From the NCBI RefSeq assembly GCF_900187065.1, contig NZ_LT906483.1, forward strand, positions 3,224,001 to 3,288,000: a stretch of 64,000 nucleotides of DNA, given 5' to 3'. The notes under the pieces are model-generated. The model had not been told where the DNA came from. It searched no databases and was given only the letters and a program-made list of their open reading frames with translations. Both the position numbers and the translations under genes were made by a program. The DNA is from Mycolicibacterium thermoresistibile (GTDB lineage Bacteria; Actinomycetota; Actinomycetes; Mycobacteriales; Mycobacteriaceae). Positions 25,815 to 35,048 of the stretch are shown here, in pieces (the stretch's first letter is position 1; each line of letters begins with the position of its first letter).

Positions 25815-26963
25815 TCACAGGCCCAGCGATTTGGCGATGATCACCTTCATCACCTCGCTGGTGCCGGCGTAGATCCGCGCGACGCGGGCGTCGGTGTACA
25901 GCCGCGCGATCGGGTACTCCATCATGTAGCCGTAACCGCCGAACAGCTGCAGGCAGCGGTCCACCACCCGGGCCTGCATCTCGGTGCAGAACAACTTCAC
26001 CCGGGCCGCGTCCGCGCCGGACAACTGCCCGTCGACGAGGTCGAGCACCGCGCGGTCGAGCATGGCCTGGGCCGCCTCCACCTCCGCCGAACAGGCCGCG
26101 AGTTCGAACTTGGTGTTCTGGAACGATGCGACCGGGGTGCCGAACGCCTTGCGGCTCTTGACATATTCGATCGTCGTGTCGATCGCCGACCGGGCCTGGG
26201 CCACCGAGCCGACCGCCACCGTCATACGTTCCTGGGCCAGGTTGTGGCCGAGGTAGCTGAACGCCTCCCCCTCCTCCCCCAGCCGGTTGGCCACCGGCAC
26301 CCGGACGTCGGTGAACGACAGCTCGGCGGTGTCCTGGACCTTGCAGCCCATCTTCTCCAGTTCCCGGCCCCGGGTGAATCCGGGCATCCCGTCCTCGACG
26401 ACGAGCAGGGTCAGCCCGCGCCGGCGGTTGTCCGGGTCGGTGGAGGTGCGGGCCACCACGATCACCAGGTCAGCCTGGATACCGCCGGTGATGAACGTCT
26501 TGGCGCCGTTGAGGATGTAGTCGTCGCCGTCCCGCACCGCGGTGGTGCGCACCCCGGCCAGATCGGAGCCGGTGCCGGGCTCGGTCATCGCGATCGCGGT
26601 CAGCAGCTTGCCCGCGGCCAGACCCGGGAACCACCGGGCGCGCTGTTCCTCATCGGCGTAGTGTAGGAAGTACGGCAGGATCACGTCGAGCTGGGTGCGC
26701 ACCGTCGACAACGTCACCAGCGCCCGCGCCGCCTCCTCCTGCAGCACCACGTTGTAGCGGTAGTCGACGATGCCCGCGCCGCCGTACTGCTCCGGGATCG
26801 CCATGCCGAGCATCCCCAACGACCCCATCAGCTCGAACGCCTCGCGGGGCATCCGTCCGGCCTTCTCCCAGTCCGGGTAGTTCGGGACGACTTCCTTCTC
26901 GATGAAGTCGCGGGCCAGTTCCCGGAACGCCTCGTGGTCGTCGGTGAAGACTTCACGGCGCAC
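25815..26963 (-). CDS. Acyl-CoA dehydrogenase (FadE-type)
   Basis: The 382-residue enzyme has complete ACAD features: AMTEPGTGSDLAGVRTTA (about 128-145), FITGG, the helix with AQERM that holds the base Glu in the isovaleryl-/long-chain type, and the C-terminal RIYAGTSEVMK. It oxidises an acyl-CoA to enoyl-CoA. The GTG at 26963 has AAGGAGG upstream. It follows the thiolase by 26 bases, so these are probably co-transcribed beta-oxidation enzymes. Chain specificity is unknown. Confidence 0.92.
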   Translation of the reverse strand: MRREVFTDDHEAFRELARDFIEKEVVPNYPDWEKAGRMPREAFELMGSLGMLGMAIPEQYGGAGIVDYRYNVVLQEEAARALVTLSTVRTQLDVILPYFLHYADEEQRARWFPGLAAGKLLTAIAMTEPGTGSDLAGVRTTAVRDGDDYILNGAKTFITGGIQADLVIVVARTSTDPDNRRRGLTLLVVEDGMPGFTRGRELEKMGCKVQDTAELSFTDVRVPVANRLGEEGEAFSYLGHNLAQERMTVAVGSVAQARSAIDTTIEYVKSRKAFGTPVASFQNTKFELAACSAEVEAAQAMLDRAVLDLVDGQLSGADAARVKLFCTEMQARVVDRCLQLFGGYGYMMEYPIARLYTDARVARIYAGTSEVMKVIIAKSLGL

Positions 26964-26989
26964 GGCGCCTCCTTTTCCAGCGTGAGTTG

Positions 26990-28135
26990 TCAGGCGAGGA
27001 GTTCGACCACGGTGGCGTTGGCGGTGCCGCCACCCTCGCACATGGTCTGCAGACCGTACCGAATTCCGTTGGCGCGCATGTGATGCACCATGCGGGTCAT
27101 CAGCACGGCCCCGGAGGCGCCCAGCGGATGGCCGAGCGCGATCGCACCACCCAGCGGATTGAGTTTCGCGGGGTCGGCCCCGGTTTCGGCCTGCCAGGCC
27201 AGCGGCACCGGGGCGAAGGCCTCGTTGACCTCGAACACGCCGATGTCGTCGATGTTCAGGCCGGTCTTGCGCAACACCTTCTCGGTGGCCGGGATCGGCC
27301 CGGTGAGCATCAGCACCGGGTCGGCGCCGGTGACCGCGCCGGCGCGATACCGCACGATCGGCGTGAGACCGAGAGTGACCGCGGTTTCGGCGGTCATCAC
27401 CAGCAGGGCGGCAGCGCCGTCGGAGATCTGTGACGAGTTGCCGGCGTGGATGACGCCGTTCTCGGTGAACGCGGGTTTGAGGGTCGCCAGCTTCTCCACG
27501 GTGGTGCCGCGGCGGATTCCCTCGTCCTCGGTCACCACCGCGTCGTCGGTGAACACCGGGACGATCTGATCCTTGAAGGCTCCGCTACTCTGCGCAGCGG
27601 CCGCACGCTCGTGGGACTGCGCGGAGTACTCGTCGAGCCGGGTGCGGGAGAGATTCCACCGCTCAGCGATCAGCTCGGCGGAGATGCCCTGGTTGAACCC
27701 GAAGTTGTCGTAGCGTTCGAGCACTTTGGGCCCGTAGGGCATACCGGTGGCGCGGGCCGCGCCCAGCGGTACCCGGCTCATCACCTCCACCCCGCCGGCG
27801 ACCACGACATCCTGTTGTCCCGACATCACCGCGTGCACTGCGAAGTCCAGCGCCTGCTGGCTGGATCCGCAGGCCCGGTTGACCGTGGTGCCGGGGATGG
27901 TCTCCGGCCAGCCGGCCGCCAGCACCGCATACCGGCCGATGTTGCTGGACTGGTCGCCGACCTGCGAGACACACCCCCAGATGACGTCGTCGATCAGCTC
28001 CGGGTCGATCCCGGCGCGCTCGACCAGTTCGCTGAGCACCACCGCGGACAGGTCGGCCGCGTGCACATCGGCCAGGGCGCCGTTGCGTTTGCCGACCGCG
28101 GTGCGCACCGCTTCGACGATCACTGTCTCACGCAT
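26990..28135 (-). CDS. Acetyl-CoA acetyltransferase / 3-ketoacyl-CoA thiolase
   Basis: The 381-residue protein carries the thiolase active sites: nucleophilic Cys in NRACGSSQQAL (about residue 88), His in GGAIALGHPLGASG and Cys in TMCEGGGTANA near the C-terminus. Thiolases cleave 3-ketoacyl-CoA with CoA, the last beta-oxidation step. The ATG at 28135 has a GGAG upstream; an in-frame ATG at 28153 has a poorer context. It lies between the CoA transferase and a FadE gene on the same strand. Confidence 0.94.
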   Translation of the reverse strand: MRETVIVEAVRTAVGKRNGALADVHAADLSAVVLSELVERAGIDPELIDDVIWGCVSQVGDQSSNIGRYAVLAAGWPETIPGTTVNRACGSSQQALDFAVHAVMSGQQDVVVAGGVEVMSRVPLGAARATGMPYGPKVLERYDNFGFNQGISAELIAERWNLSRTRLDEYSAQSHERAAAAQSSGAFKDQIVPVFTDDAVVTEDEGIRRGTTVEKLATLKPAFTENGVIHAGNSSQISDGAAALLVMTAETAVTLGLTPIVRYRAGAVTGADPVLMLTGPIPATEKVLRKTGLNIDDIGVFEVNEAFAPVPLAWQAETGADPAKLNPLGGAIALGHPLGASGAVLMTRMVHHMRANGIRYGLQTMCEGGGTANATVVELLA

Positions 28136-28225
28136 GGGATCTCCGTTCCTCACAGCCGGGGCCGGTGCCCGTCCGGCCGACGCTGATTCCTCATACCGAA
28201 GCTGGTTTGTCGAGCTGGTCTCAAG

Positions 28226-29461
28226 CTAGTTGTAGGCCGGACCGATCGCGCCCTGTTCGCGCAGCGCGGCGATCTCGTCGTCGGTCATGCCCAGCAGGCC
28301 ACTGAGCACCGCGTCGGTGTGCTGGCCCAGACCGGGCACCGGGCCCATCGGTTGTTCGAAGCCCTCGATCACCGGGGGTGGGCGCAACGCCGTGATCTGA
28401 CCGTTCGGGGTGTCGACGGGCCGCCACCGGTCGCGGGCGCTCAGGTGCGGGTGGGCGACCACCTCGCTGGGCAGGTTGTAGCGCGAGTTGCCGATTCCGG
28501 CGTCGTCGGCGGTCTTCTGGATGTGGGCGAGATCGTGCCGGGCGCACCACGCGGCGATCGCCTCGTTGAGGACGTCGCGGTGGCGCACCCGATCGGAGTT
28601 GGTGGCATACGCCGGATCGTCGGCCAGGTCGGGCCGCTCGATGATGTCGCGGGCCAACCGTTGCCACTCCCGGTCGTTGGTGGTGCCCAGCACCACGGTC
28701 TGCCCGTCGCGGGTGCGGAACGCCCCGTAGGGGGCGACGGCCGGCGAGCTCATGCCGAGCGGTTGCTGGTCGACGCCGGAGTGCTGGGTGTAGGTCAGCT
28801 GATACCCCATGATGTCGGTCATCGTGTCGAACAGGCTGACCGCGACGGCCGGCACCGGTCCGGGGGTCGCCCGGTCGCGGCGGTCCCGTCCGTAGAGCAA
28901 TGCCATGACCGACAGTGCGGCGTACAGGCCGGTCGAGATGTCGGCCACCGGCGGACCGGGTTTGGCGGGCATGCCCGGATATCCGGTGACCGCGCACGCC
29001 CCGGATTCGGCCTGGATCAACAGGTCGTAGGCGCGTTTGTGGGAGATCGGCCCGCCGGCGCCGTATCCGTCGATCTGCACCGGCAGCACCCGGGGGTGGG
29101 AGGTCTTGAGGTCGTCGGCGGCCAGACCCATCCGGGCCAGCGCGCCCGGGGCCAGGTTCGACACCAACACGTCCGCCTCGTCGAGCAGCCGGTGCAACAC
29201 GGCCATGCCCGCCTCGGACTTGAGATTGAGCGTGACCGATTCCTTGCCGCGGTTGGCCCACACGAAGTGCGCTGCCTGCCCCTTGACGACGTCGTCGTAA
29301 TGGCGGGCGAAATCGCCGCCGTCGGGATTCTCCACCTTGATCACCCGGGCTCCGAAGTCGGCCAGCACCCGGGTGCACATCGGCGCGGACACCGCCTGCT
29401 CGAGCGCAACCACCGTGATGCCGGCCAGCGGAGCGGGATCGGCGTGTTCTGATTCAGCCAT
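28226..29461 (-). CDS. Family III CoA transferase (CaiB/BaiF)
   Basis: The 411-residue protein has the family III fold signature from LAGITVVALEQ to DFGARVIKVE, followed by GKESVTLNLKS, and the active-site segment AYDLLIQAESG with the Asp nucleophile at about 167. These enzymes move CoA between carboxylic acids, or between an acyl-CoA and an acid, in the cytosol. The ATG is 33 bases from the SDR stop. Together with thiolase and FadE it forms a degradation operon. Confidence 0.92.
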   Translation of the reverse strand: MAESEHADPAPLAGITVVALEQAVSAPMCTRVLADFGARVIKVENPDGGDFARHYDDVVKGQAAHFVWANRGKESVTLNLKSEAGMAVLHRLLDEADVLVSNLAPGALARMGLAADDLKTSHPRVLPVQIDGYGAGGPISHKRAYDLLIQAESGACAVTGYPGMPAKPGPPVADISTGLYAALSVMALLYGRDRRDRATPGPVPAVAVSLFDTMTDIMGYQLTYTQHSGVDQQPLGMSSPAVAPYGAFRTRDGQTVVLGTTNDREWQRLARDIIERPDLADDPAYATNSDRVRHRDVLNEAIAAWCARHDLAHIQKTADDAGIGNSRYNLPSEVVAHPHLSARDRWRPVDTPNGQITALRPPPVIEGFEQPMGPVPGLGQHTDAVLSGLLGMTDDEIAALREQGAIGPAYN

Positions 29462-29494
29462 CGCGGGCCATCATCACATCCGCACGGCCGATCA

Positions 29495-30253
29495 TCACAT
29501 CACCATGCCACCGTCGACCGGCAGCACCTGGCCGGTGATGTACGACGCCGCATCGGAGGCCATGAACACGAACGCCCCGGCTATCTCGGCCGGCTCGGCC
29601 CACCGCTTCAGCGGGATGCGGTTCATCATGTTCGCGGCGAACTTCTCGTTGGTCCGGATGGTCTCGGTCATCGGGGTCGCGGCGAGCGGCGCCAACGCGT
29701 TGACCATGATGTTCTTCCCGGCGAGTTCACGCGCCAACGACTTGGTGAACCCGATGATGCCGGCCTTGGCCGCCGAGTAGTTCACCTGCCCCAGCGTTCC
29801 GGTGAGGCCGGCCGCGGAGGTGACGTTGACGATGCGGCCGGTGCCGTCGGTCGGGATGTGCGGCAGTGCCGCCTGGGTCACGTTGAACGCGCCCATCACG
29901 TGGATGTCGAACAGCATCCGGAACGACTCCGGGGTGGTCTTGGGGAACATCGCCGGCGCGGTCACGCCCGCGTTGTTGATCACGATGTGCAGCTCACCGT
30001 CGGCCAGCGCGGCCGCCTGGTGGGCGGCCGCCTCCGCCGCGGCGCGGTCGGTGACGTCCAGCGCGGCCGGTTGCGCCGTCGCCCCCGTCGCGGTGATACG
30101 GTCGGCGACCGCGGCCGCGGCGTCCTTGTCGACGTCGGTGACGAGCACGGCCGCTCCGGCATCGGCGAGCGCCTCGGCGACGGCCGAGCCGATACCGCCG
30201 GCGGCGCCGGTGACCAGTGCCGAACGTCCGCTCAGATCGAAGTAGCTGGGCAT
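29495..30253 (-). CDS. Short-chain dehydrogenase/reductase (SDR)
   Basis: The 252-residue classical SDR has the Rossmann motif TGAAGGIG (about 15-22), NNAG (about 93-96) and the catalytic Ser-Tyr-Lys set (SSA..., YSAAK near 160-164), ending with the usual ITGQVLPVDGG. It oxidises or reduces a hydroxy/keto group with NAD(P), for example a 3-hydroxyacyl-CoA. The ATG at 30253 has AGGAG upstream; a longer in-frame reading starting at 30505 is antisense noise. Chain context suggests a beta-oxidation role. Confidence 0.92.
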   Translation of the reverse strand: MPSYFDLSGRSALVTGAAGGIGSAVAEALADAGAAVLVTDVDKDAAAAVADRITATGATAQPAALDVTDRAAAEAAAHQAAALADGELHIVINNAGVTAPAMFPKTTPESFRMLFDIHVMGAFNVTQAALPHIPTDGTGRIVNVTSAAGLTGTLGQVNYSAAKAGIIGFTKSLARELAGKNIMVNALAPLAATPMTETIRTNEKFAANMMNRIPLKRWAEPAEIAGAFVFMASDAASYITGQVLPVDGGMVM

Positions 30254-30315
30254 CGAGAACTCCTGGATTTCAACAACTCCGGGACGCCGGGAACGCCGGG
30301 CCCGCCGTCCCCGGA

Positions 30316-31506
30316 TCAGTAGCTTCGGGGCAGGCCGAGGACGTGCGACCCGAGGTAGTTCAGAATCATCTCCTGGCTCACCGGGGCGATCTTCATCAGC
30401 CGCGATTCCCGGAAGAAACGGGAGATGCTGTACTCCTCGGAGTACCCCATGCCGCCGTGGGTCTGCAGGGCGCGGTCGGCCGCGGCGAACCCCGCGTCGG
30501 CGCACAGGTATTTGGCCATGTTGGCTTCCCGGCCACAGGGTTTGCCGTTGTCATAGAGCCAGGTCGCCTTGCGCAGCACCAGTTCGGCGGCGTCGAGGCG
30601 GGCCAGCGAGTCGGCCAGCGGGAACTGGATGCCCTGATTCATCCCGATCGGGCGGTCGAACACATGCCGTTCGTTGGCGTATTTGACCGCCCGGTCCAGT
30701 GCGACCCGGCCGATGCCGAGCGCCTCGGCGGCGATCAGCATCCGCTCGGGGTTCAGCCCGTGCAGGATGTAGGAGAAGCCCTTGCCCTCCTCACCGATCC
30801 GGTCCTCCACCGGAACCCGGAGATCGTCGATGAACAGTTCGTTGGATCCGACGGCGTTTCGGCCCATCTTCTTGATCGGCCGGATGTCGACGTGGTCCCG
30901 GTCGAGATCGGTGAGAAACAGCGACAACCCGTCGGTCTTCTTGGTGCCTGGTCTTTCGGCGGCGTCAAGAGGCTCGGTGCGGGCCAGCAGCAGGATCTTC
31001 TCGGACTCCATCGCCTTGGAGATCCACACCTTGCGTCCGTTGACGACGTAGTGGTCGCCCTCGCGCCGGGCGAAGGTGGTGATCCGTGTGGTGTCCAGGC
31101 CGGCGCCCGGTTCGGTGACGCCGAAACAGACGTGCAGCGAGCCGTCGACGATGCGGGGCAGGGTGGCCGCCTTCATCTCGTCGGAGCCGAACAGCACCAC
31201 CGGCTGCATGCCGAAGATGGACAGGTGGATCGAGCTCGCGGCGTTCATCCCGCCGCCCGAGCGGGCCACCTCCTCGGCCAGGATGGTGGCCTCGGTGATG
31301 CCCAGACCGTGTCCGCCGTACTCCTCGGGGATGGTCATGCCGAGCCATCCGCCGCCGGCGATCGCGTCGTAGAACTCCTGCGGGAACTCGTGATTGAGAT
31401 CCTTCTCCATCCAATAGGTGTCGTCGAACTTCGCGGCCAGCTCCCGCACCGAGGCGCGGATGAGTTCCTGATCCTCGGTCAGCTCGAAGTGCATACCGCC
31501 CGACAC
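30316..31506 (-). CDS. Acyl-CoA dehydrogenase (FadE-type)
   Basis: The 396-residue enzyme carries ACAD loops (FGVTEPGAGLDTT, WISKA), LNPERMLIA in the helix that holds Glu in the isovaleryl-type enzymes, and the C-terminal QTHGGMGYSEEY and FRESRLMKIAP. The GTG at 31506 is chosen because GAGGGAG lies 10 bases upstream; the ATG at 31494 is a possible alternative start. The region 31507-31645 upstream has no gene and shows nothing notable. Likely the same operon as the SDR below. Confidence 0.9.
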   Translation of the reverse strand: MSGGMHFELTEDQELIRASVRELAAKFDDTYWMEKDLNHEFPQEFYDAIAGGGWLGMTIPEEYGGHGLGITEATILAEEVARSGGGMNAASSIHLSIFGMQPVVLFGSDEMKAATLPRIVDGSLHVCFGVTEPGAGLDTTRITTFARREGDHYVVNGRKVWISKAMESEKILLLARTEPLDAAERPGTKKTDGLSLFLTDLDRDHVDIRPIKKMGRNAVGSNELFIDDLRVPVEDRIGEEGKGFSYILHGLNPERMLIAAEALGIGRVALDRAVKYANERHVFDRPIGMNQGIQFPLADSLARLDAAELVLRKATWLYDNGKPCGREANMAKYLCADAGFAAADRALQTHGGMGYSEEYSISRFFRESRLMKIAPVSQEMILNYLGSHVLGLPRSY

Positions 31507-31645
31507 GTGTGTTTCTCCCTCTTGATCTCGGATGGAGCGACTCTCGATCGTCCGCTCGGGTTGTGTGGCACCGGTTGAGGCCCCACCGGGTGGCCCAGCC
31601 GCCGCGGCGCACCGACTCCCGCCGGCGCGCCCCGCCGTCCGTGGG

Positions 31646-32941
31646 TCAGTCCTTGACGCCGGTGACCGCCTTCGCATTCGCCTGGAAGTCGGCGAAGCTC
31701 GCGCCGGTCTTGTCCTTCTTGCTGAGTGCGCGGATGGAGACGTCGTGGCCTTCGGCGGCTTTGCGTAGGGCTCCGACGGTGGCTTTGTCGCGGGGGATGT
31801 GGGTGAAGGGGTCGAAGGAGTACCAGCGCATGGCGTTTTCGTGGGTGATCTTGTTGATCTCGTCGTCGGGGACGTTGTTGGCGGTCAGCACCTCCCACAG
31901 TTCCTCCGGCGCGCCGGGCCACATCGAGTCCGAGTGCGGGTAGTCGGCTTCCCAGCAGATGTTGTCGATGCCGATGCGGTGGCGTAGTTGCACCCCCACC
32001 GGATCGGAGATGAAACAGGTCAAGAAGTGCTCCCGGAACACCTCGCTGGGCAGTTTGCCGCCGAAGTCCTGATGGGTCCAGGTCGAATGCATGTCATAGG
32101 TGCGGTCCACCCGTTCCAGAAAATACGGGATCCAGCCGGTGCCGCCCTCACTGAGCGCGATCTTCAGATCCGGATACTTCTTGATCGGCGCCGACCACAA
32201 CAGATCGGCGGCGGCCTGCACGATGTTCATCGGCTGCAGGGTGATCATCACATCCATCGGCGCGTCCGGGGCGGTGATCGCCAACTTGCCCGACGAACCG
32301 ATGTGCACGTTGAGCACCATGTCGGTGTCACACAACGCCTCCCACATCGGCTTCCAATAGTCCAGATCGTGAAAACTCGGATACCCCATCGCCGCCGGAT
32401 TCTCGGTGAACGTCAACGCGTGCACCCCCTTGGCGGCGACCCGGCGGATCTCATCGGCACACAACTGCGGATCCCAGATCACCGGCAACGCCATCGGGAT
32501 GAACCGGCCCGGATACGCCCCGCACCACTCCTCGATATGCCAATCGTTGTACGCCCGCACCAACGCCAACGAGAACTCACTGTCCTCGGTGACGAACAAC
32601 CGCCCCGCAAACCCCGGAAACGACGGAAAACAGATCGACGCCAAAATCCCCCCGGCGTTCATGTCCTTGACCCGCTCATCGACCTGCCAACACCCCGGCC
32701 GGATCTCATCGAGCCCCTGCGGCTCCAGCCCGTACTCCTCCTTGGGCCGGCCCGCCACCGCATTGAGCGCCACATTCGGGATCACCACATCCCGAAACTG
32801 CCAGGTATCCGAACCATCCGGGTTGTGCACCAACCGCGGCGCATCATCGAGATACTTCCTCGGCAGATGATTGCGGAACATATCCGGCGGCTCAACCGTG
32901 TGATCATCCACGCTGATCAAGATCATGTCGTCCTTCTGCAC
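31646..32941 (-). CDS. Amidohydrolase-2-type metal-dependent hydrolase
   Basis: The 431-residue protein has the pattern of the PF04909 amidohydrolase/decarboxylase family: SVDDHTVEPPDMF at about 10-22 (metal-binding His and Glu), VNVHIGSSG near 216, and WEADYPHSDSMW with Asp near 337. Family members hydrolyse or decarboxylate cyclic intermediates. By eye its first half uses unusually many G- and T-ending codons (TTG, GGG, GAT) compared with its neighbours. It is divergent from the CMD-Rieske operon and has a palindrome 64 bases upstream. A relative of it is encoded at 53661. Confidence 0.88.
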   Translation of the reverse strand: MQKDDMILISVDDHTVEPPDMFRNHLPRKYLDDAPRLVHNPDGSDTWQFRDVVIPNVALNAVAGRPKEEYGLEPQGLDEIRPGCWQVDERVKDMNAGGILASICFPSFPGFAGRLFVTEDSEFSLALVRAYNDWHIEEWCGAYPGRFIPMALPVIWDPQLCADEIRRVAAKGVHALTFTENPAAMGYPSFHDLDYWKPMWEALCDTDMVLNVHIGSSGKLAITAPDAPMDVMITLQPMNIVQAAADLLWSAPIKKYPDLKIALSEGGTGWIPYFLERVDRTYDMHSTWTHQDFGGKLPSEVFREHFLTCFISDPVGVQLRHRIGIDNICWEADYPHSDSMWPGAPEELWEVLTANNVPDDEINKITHENAMRWYSFDPFTHIPRDKATVGALRKAAEGHDVSIRALSKKDKTGASFADFQANAKAVTGVKD

Positions 32942-33004
32942 AGCGGCACCTCCCTGATCCCCGACAGCTCCGTCCGGGCGTGTTCTCGATCTTTGAAAAC
33001 TATC

Positions 33005-33021
33005 TTCTCATCCGATGAGAA
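33005..33021. promoter_or_regulatory. Perfect palindrome TTCTCATC-C-GATGAGAA
   Basis: Two perfect 8-bp arms (33005-33012 and 33014-33021) flank one base. The half-sites TTCTC and GAGAA are the same as in the operators at 33139, 41451 and 42302, but in opposite order and with a 7-base spacing. It lies 64 bases upstream of the amidohydrolase start at 32941, in the divergent 234-bp spacer 32942-33175. Candidate regulator-binding site for the minus-strand operon. Confidence 0.55.
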
Positions 33022-33138
33022 TCAACGTTTGACCCTTGCCTCGACCCTCGTCCGGCACCGAGCTCGCCCGCTCGGCGCCCTCGCGGCCACCTCGGCATTG
33101 ACCTTCGCGGCAAAAGGTGGAAATGTATTAGTCGCAAA

Positions 33139-33155
33139 TGAGAACGTGATTCTCG
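33139..33155. promoter_or_regulatory. Operator TGAGAA-N5-TTCTCG upstream of the CMD/Rieske operon
   Basis: TGAGAACGTGATTCTCG occupies 33139-33155, just before the ribosome-binding site (33162-33169) and the GTG at 33176. The same 17-bp pattern is found at 41451-41467 and, inverted, at 42302-42318. Arms GAGAA/TTCTC are perfect in all three. Probably bound by the TetR at 41589, by position. Confidence 0.65.
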
Positions 33156-33175
33156 TCAGCGAGAGGAGGCTGGTC

Positions 33176-33706
33176 GTGCGGCTGGCGCCGTTACCGGCGG
33201 AGCAATGGGATGACGAGGTGCTCAGCGCGCTCGCCGTCATGCTTCCCGAGGAACGCCGTAATCCCGACGGTGCGGGCACCGCGTTGTCCACGCTGGTGCG
33301 TCATCCCCGGCTGACCAAGGCGTTCCTGCGGTTCAGCAATCACCTGTTGTTCCGCTCGACCCTGCCGCCGCGGCTGCGGGAGCTCGCCGTGCTGCGGGTG
33401 GCGCACCGCCGCAGCTGCGATTACGAGTGGGCGCATCACGTCTTCATCGGCAAGGCCGAGGGCCTCACCGACGACGACATCGCGGGCGTCCAGCGCGGTG
33501 CCGTCGACGACCCGTTCGACCAGGCGGTGCTCGACGCGGTCGACGAACTCGAGGAGCATTACCGGATCTCCGACGCGACGTGGGCGACCCTTGGCGCCCG
33601 CCTCGACGAGCGGCAACTGATGGATCTGGTTTTCACAGTCGGCTGCTATGGCCTGATGGCCATGGCCTACAACACTTTCGGCATCACGCCCGAGACAGGG
33701 AGGTAG
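33176..33706 (+). CDS. Carboxymuconolactone decarboxylase (CMD)-fold protein
   Basis: The 176-residue helical protein has the CMD/AhpD-like core LPPRLRELAVLRVAHRRSCDYEWAHH, with Cys near residue 83 and a YEWxHH that fits the lactone-decarboxylase branch, not the AhpD CxxC type. Roles range from ring-lactone decarboxylation to unknown. The GTG at 33176 follows AGAGGAGG; a longer in-frame reading upstream is antisense to the amidohydrolase gene. It ends four bases before the Rieske gene, so it heads the operon. Confidence 0.85.
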   Translation: MRLAPLPAEQWDDEVLSALAVMLPEERRNPDGAGTALSTLVRHPRLTKAFLRFSNHLLFRSTLPPRLRELAVLRVAHRRSCDYEWAHHVFIGKAEGLTDDDIAGVQRGAVDDPFDQAVLDAVDELEEHYRISDATWATLGARLDERQLMDLVFTVGCYGLMAMAYNTFGITPETGR

Positions 33707-33710
33707 AAGG

Positions 33711-35048
33711 GTGGCACATTTTCCCAAGCCCGCCGTCGGTAGCTGGACCGAGAACTGGCCCGAGCTGGGCACAGCACCGGTCGATTACACCGACTCGATC
33801 GACCCGGAGCAGTGGAAACTCGAACAGCAGGCCATCTTCCGCAGGCTGTGGCTGCACGTCGGCCGGGTGGAGCGGCTACCGAAGGCCGGCAGCTACTTCA
33901 CCCGGGAGATGCCCTCGGTCGGCGCCGGAACCTCGATCATCGTCAACCGGGACAAGGACGGCACGATCCGCGCGTTCTACAACCTGTGCCGCCACCGCGG
34001 CAACAAACTGGTGTGGAACGACTATCCCGGCGAGGAGGTCTCGGGGACCTGTCGGCAGTTCACCTGCAAGTACCACGGTTGGCGCTATGCGCTCAACGGT
34101 GACCTGACCTTCATCCAGCAGGAAGACGAGTTCTTCGACGTCGACAAGGCCGACTACGGCCTCAAGCCGATCCGGTGCGAGGTGTGGGAGGGCTTCATCT
34201 TCGTCAACTTCGACGACGACGCCGAACCGCTGGAGGACTACCTCGGCGAGTTCGGCCAGAACCTGAAGGGCTATCCCTTCCACGAGATGACCGAGGTGTA
34301 CAGCTACCGCGCGGAGGTCAACGCGAACTGGAAGCTGTTCATCGACGCGTTCACCGAGTTCTACCACGCGCCGGTGCTGCACAATAAGCAGGCGGTCAAG
34401 GAGGAGGCCGAGAAGCTCGCCAAATACGGCTACGAGGCCCTGCACTACGACATCAAGGGCCCGCACTCGATGATCTCTTCGTGGGGCGGGATGGCCCCGC
34501 CCAAGGATCCGAGCATGGTCAAGCCGATCGAGCGGATCCTCAACAGCGGGTTGTTCGGCCCGTGGGACCGCCCCGACATCAAGGGCATCGCCCCCGACGA
34601 ACTGCCGCCGGCGATCAACCCGTCCCGGCAACCGTTCTGGGGTCAGGACAGCTTCGAGTTCTTCCCGAACTTCACGCTGCTGATCTGGGCTCCGGGGTGG
34701 TATCTCACCTACAACTACTGGCCCACCGACGTCACCAAGCACATCTTCGAGGCGTCGCTGTACTTCGTGCCGCCGAAGACCACCCGCCAGCGGTTGGCCC
34801 AGGAACTGGCCGCGGTGACGTTCAAGGAGTACGCGTTGCAGGACGCGAACACGCTGGAGGCCACCCAGACCCAGATCGGCACCCGCGCGGTGACCGAGTT
34901 CCCGCTGTGCGACCAGGAGGTGCTGTTGCGCCACCTGCACCACACCGCGCATCAGTACGTCGACAAGTACAAGGAAGAACTCGCCCAGAAGGCCCAGCAG
35001 ACCAACGGGTCGAAGAAGGAAGGCGCCAGGAGCACCGCACATGTCTGA
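33711..35048 (+). CDS. Rieske-type oxygenase, alpha subunit (KshA-like family)
   Basis: The 445-residue protein has the Rieske [2Fe-2S] ligands Cys93-x-His95 and Cys119-x2-His122, and the mononuclear iron site in DAFTEFYHAPVLHN (His219 and His224 with an Asp/Glu nearby). It activates oxygen to hydroxylate a ring or remove a substituent. The start ATG at 33714 or the GTG at 33711 are both possible; GTG at 33711 has AGGGAGG upstream. No reductase or beta subunit is nearby, so the electron supply must come from elsewhere. A paralogue lies at 1-208. Confidence 0.93.
   Translation: MAHFPKPAVGSWTENWPELGTAPVDYTDSIDPEQWKLEQQAIFRRLWLHVGRVERLPKAGSYFTREMPSVGAGTSIIVNRDKDGTIRAFYNLCRHRGNKLVWNDYPGEEVSGTCRQFTCKYHGWRYALNGDLTFIQQEDEFFDVDKADYGLKPIRCEVWEGFIFVNFDDDAEPLEDYLGEFGQNLKGYPFHEMTEVYSYRAEVNANWKLFIDAFTEFYHAPVLHNKQAVKEEAEKLAKYGYEALHYDIKGPHSMISSWGGMAPPKDPSMVKPIERILNSGLFGPWDRPDIKGIAPDELPPAINPSRQPFWGQDSFEFFPNFTLLIWAPGWYLTYNYWPTDVTKHIFEASLYFVPPKTTRQRLAQELAAVTFKEYALQDANTLEATQTQIGTRAVTEFPLCDQEVLLRHLHHTAHQYVDKYKEELAQKAQQTNGSKKEGARSTAHV

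Noticed and set aside
33139..33155. Possible KstR binding site
   Set aside because: KstR sites have an even-length TNNAACNNGTTNNA core; this motif has a 5-base centre between GAGAA and TTCTC, so a different regulator is more likely.
31988..33175. Long plus-strand frame that continues into the CMD gene
   Set aside because: The part before 33176 is antisense to the amidohydrolase gene and has no protein-like motif; GTG at 33176 with its own ribosome-binding site is the real start.
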